Of a DNA stretch of 64,000 bases, positions 62,179-64,000 are shown in pieces. The notes under the pieces are model-generated. The model made no database searches, was not told where the DNA came from, and saw only the letters and a list, made by a program, of their open reading frames with translations. This DNA comes from Sphingobium cyanobacteriorum (GTDB lineage Bacteria > Pseudomonadota > Alphaproteobacteria > Sphingomonadales > Sphingomonadaceae). Numbering within the stretch: the stretch's first letter is position 1; every line of letters starts with the position of its first letter. The DNA lies in contig NZ_JAUQOM010000003.1 in assembly GCF_030580935.1 (NCBI RefSeq), positions 248,001 through 312,000 of the forward strand, in the 5' to 3' direction. A program made the translations under genes and the position numbers.

Positions 62179-62284
62179 TCCTCCCCTGTAAGGGGAGGTG
62201 GCAGGGCGCAGCCCTGACGGAGGGGTGTCCCGCTATCGATCGGGCGCCCCCCTCCACCACCCGCTGCGCGGGCGGTCCCCCTCA
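62179..62284. repeat. Intergenic palindromic repeat (tldE-DUF4159)
   Basis: Consecutive hairpins CCTCCCCT/AGGGGAGG, AGGGC-GCA-GCCCT and CCCGC-TGCG-CGGGC type, with GGAGGGG.../...CCCCTCC pairing across the centre. Typical of mobile-like dispersed repeats in alphaproteobacteria. Confidence 0.75.
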
Positions 62285-62315
62285 GGATTATGGTGGCAGT
62301 TGATTGGCTGATTTG

Positions 62316-63011
62316 ATGACACGCAGCGACTTCCTCCGGCTGATGGCAGGCGGCCTGGCCAGCGCCTTGCTGGCCCGCCCGCTTGCCGCTGCCGGGGGCT
62401 ACGACTTCTGGTTCACCCGCCTGCGCTACGACAGCGGCGACTGGGACGTGGACCAGCGCATGCCGTCGAACATCGTCACGTCGCTGATCGACTATACCAC
62501 GCTACGGGTCGATCCGAAGGAGCATGTCATTGCCCTGTCGGACCCCAGGATGCTGACCGCGCCCTTCTGCTATATGGCGGGGCACAAGCTGGTGGAATTT
62601 TCCCCCGCGGAACGGCGCAATTTCGAACGCTATGTCCGCAATGGCGGCTTCGTCATGGTGGACGACTGCAACCATGACATAGATGGCCTTTTCGCCCGCT
62701 CGTTCGAGGCGCAGATGGCGAAGATTTTCGGGCCCAGGGCGCTGAAGGAACTGCCAAAAAACCACGCTCTTTACCGCAGCTTCTTTCAATTCGACGGCCC
62801 GCCCAACACAGGTCTCGAACTCAATGGCTGGGGCGACGATCTTGTCCACGACTATCTTAAAGGGATAGAGGTGAACGGGCGGCTGGGCGTGCTCTACAGC
62901 AACAAGGATTATGGTTGCGAATGGGATTATGACTGGCGCAACAAGCGCTTCCTGGCCGAGGATAATACGAAGTTCGCGGTCAATATCGTTATGTATGCGC
63001 TGTCGGTGTGA
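62316..63011 (+). CDS. DUF4159-domain exported protein
   Basis: 231 residues with a signal (MTRSDFLRLMAGGLASALLARPLAAA). The mature domain (FTRLRYDSGDWDVDQRMPSNI, FVMVDDCNHDIDGLF, GYLLGVLYSNKDYGCEWDYDW-like end) resembles DUF4159, which is often encoded beside MoxR ATPases. Function unknown. ATG 62316 chosen; in-frame TTGs at 62304 and 62313 precede it. Confidence 0.8.
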   Translation: MTRSDFLRLMAGGLASALLARPLAAAGGYDFWFTRLRYDSGDWDVDQRMPSNIVTSLIDYTTLRVDPKEHVIALSDPRMLTAPFCYMAGHKLVEFSPAERRNFERYVRNGGFVMVDDCNHDIDGLFARSFEAQMAKIFGPRALKELPKNHALYRSFFQFDGPPNTGLELNGWGDDLVHDYLKGIEVNGRLGVLYSNKDYGCEWDYDWRNKRFLAEDNTKFAVNIVMYALSV

Positions 63012-63036
63012 GGATGGAACCCCGCCGCTCTTCCCT

Positions 63037-63122
63037 CATCCCCGTGAAGGCGGGGAACCCTCTCCAGCCTTCTTTCCATATGAAAGGTGGGGAGATGGAT
63101 TCCCGCCTCCGCGAGCATGACA
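63037..63122. repeat. Degenerate REP-like repeat (DUF4159-moxR)
   Basis: CATCCCCGTGAAGGCGGGGA at the left and TTCCCGCCTCCGCGAGCATG at the right form imperfect inverted ends. The left end resembles the arm at 46391. Intergenic. Confidence 0.55.
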
Positions 63123-63149
63123 TTGGTATTCAAGGATAGCAGAGCAACC

Positions 63150-64000
63150 ATGACCGACCGCACCGAAGCCGAAATCCAGACCCGCCTTGACGCGCTGACC
63201 CGGTTACGCGCCGCGATCAGCCGGGCGATCGTCGGTCAGGGCGATGTCGTGGAGCAACTGCTGATCGGCCTGCTGGCGGGCGGGCATTGCCTGCTCGAAG
63301 GCGTGCCGGGCCTTGGCAAGACTCTCCTTGTCCGTTCGCTGGGTGAAGCGCTCAGGCTCGACTTCCGCCGCGTCCAGTTCACCCCCGATCTGATGCCCAG
63401 CGACATTCTGGGCACCGAATTGCTGGAGGAGGATCATGGCACCGGCCATCGCAGCTTCCGCTTCCAACAGGGGCCGGTTTTCACCAACCTGCTGCTGGCC
63501 GACGAACTCAACCGCACCCCGCCCAAGACGCAGGCGGCGCTGCTGGAGGCGATGCAGGAAAAGACCGTCAGCTACGCCGGCGTCACCCATATATTGCCCA
63601 AGCCCTTTTTCGTGCTGGCGACGCAAAACCCGCTGGAGCAGGCCGGCACTTATCCCCTGCCCGAAGCGCAGCTCGACCGCTTCCTCCTCCATATCCGCGT
63701 CGATTACCCGACCGAGGCGGAGGAACGCGCGATCCTCGCCCAGACCACCGGCTCCAAACCCGCCGCCGTGCCCGCCGTGATGCACGGTGAGGAAGTGCTG
63801 GCCTTGCAGGCGCTGGTGCGCGACGTGTATTTCAGCGACGACCTGCTCGACTGGGTGACGCGCATCGTCCGCGCCAGCCGCCCCGGCGAGGGCGCGCCGG
63901 ACGATATCCGCAAATATGTGAAATGGGGCGCCGGTCCCCGCGCCGGTCAGTCGCTGATCCTGGCGTCCAAGGCGCGCGCCCTGCTCCACGGCCGGCTCGC
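63150..64000 (+). CDS. MoxR-family AAA+ ATPase, 3' end beyond the window
   Basis: 283 codons visible. Walker A GVPGLGKT, Walker B LLADELNR, the sensor 1 ATQNPLEQAGTYPLPEAQLDRF and the C-terminal lid (VKWGAGPRAGQSLILASKARAL) are typical of MoxR. These ATPases act as chaperones for VWA/DUF58-containing partners, which would be expected just downstream. ATG 63150 is the start; no strong Shine-Dalgarno. Confidence 0.93.
   Translation, partial: MTDRTEAEIQTRLDALTRLRAAISRAIVGQGDVVEQLLIGLLAGGHCLLEGVPGLGKTLLVRSLGEALRLDFRRVQFTPDLMPSDILGTELLEEDHGTGHRSFRFQQGPVFTNLLLADELNRTPPKTQAALLEAMQEKTVSYAGVTHILPKPFFVLATQNPLEQAGTYPLPEAQLDRFLLHIRVDYPTEAEERAILAQTTGSKPAAVPAVMHGEEVLALQALVRDVYFSDDLLDWVTRIVRASRPGEGAPDDIRKYVKWGAGPRAGQSLILASKARALLHGRL

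Overview
The window is a chromosomal segment of a high-GC alphaproteobacterium, most likely a sphingomonad (Sphingobium/Sphingomonas type). The reasons are the alphaproteobacterial gene neighbourhoods (divL-tsaE-amgK-murU-addB-addA-trxA; dusB-ntrB-ntrC-ntrY-ntrX-hfq-hflX; tkt-gap-pgk next to zapA, 6S RNA and a 5-formyltetrahydrofolate cyclo-ligase), the fused ispDF gene, a double-length Hfq, and palindromic intergenic repeats of the kind common in sphingomonads. No prophage, insertion sequence, CRISPR array or defence island was seen, and no gene-free stretch exceeds 300 bases.

Layout. 1-13.7 kb: start of a peroxiredoxin, yqgE, ahcY, then an apparently coupled run on the + strand: a DivL-type pseudo-histidine kinase with tyrosine at the phospho-acceptor position, tsaE, the cell-wall recycling pair amgK-murU, addB-addA and trxA. 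13.8-16 kb: tRNA-Pro(TGG), a small Asn/Ala-rich lipoprotein and an exported M28 peptidase. 16-22.6 kb: ettA with a strong 3' hairpin and an orphan terminator, a NYN/OST-HTH protein, carbonic anhydrase, lipA, a RatA/COQ10-like protein, cinA-type amidase and ispDF. 22.7-32 kb: dusB-ntrBC-ntrYX, tandem-domain hfq, a candidate leader peptide and hflX. 32.2-33.9 kb: an isolated flagellin and mazG.

34-44 kb is a dense minus-strand block: an MFS symporter, an aspartic protease, a PhnP-like hydrolase, tatD, metG, holB, tmk, a D,D-carboxypeptidase, rlpA and mltB. 44.1-49.5 kb: tRNA-Ser(TGA), an AT-richer exported orphan, then pgk, gap and tkt. 49.7-51.3 kb: a small coiled-coil protein, zapA, 6S RNA, the cyclo-ligase and a DUF2842 protein. 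51.4-58.7 kb: two tandem tRNA-Asp genes, an AI-2E-family transporter, a small exported protein, the branched-chain 2-oxoacid dehydrogenase E1-alpha/E1-beta/E2 operon (no E3 here), thyA and a small hypothetical. 58.8-64 kb: tRNA-Pro(CGG), then tldD (with a twin-arginine signal), tldE, a DUF4159 protein and the start of a MoxR ATPase.

Most genes are housekeeping. The observations most worth following are: (i) a 10-codon leader ORF with a sequestered Shine-Dalgarno in front of hflX; (ii) the tandem Hfq; (iii) a Tat-exported TldD beside a signal-less TldE; (iv) a 24-bp motif repeated exactly upstream of the mazG and bkd promoters; (v) a REP-like palindrome translated in frame inside the E2 linker; (vi) a candidate small RNA downstream of ettA. 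Coordinates of motifs and starts were read by eye. Family assignments rest on motifs and gene order, not on database searches.
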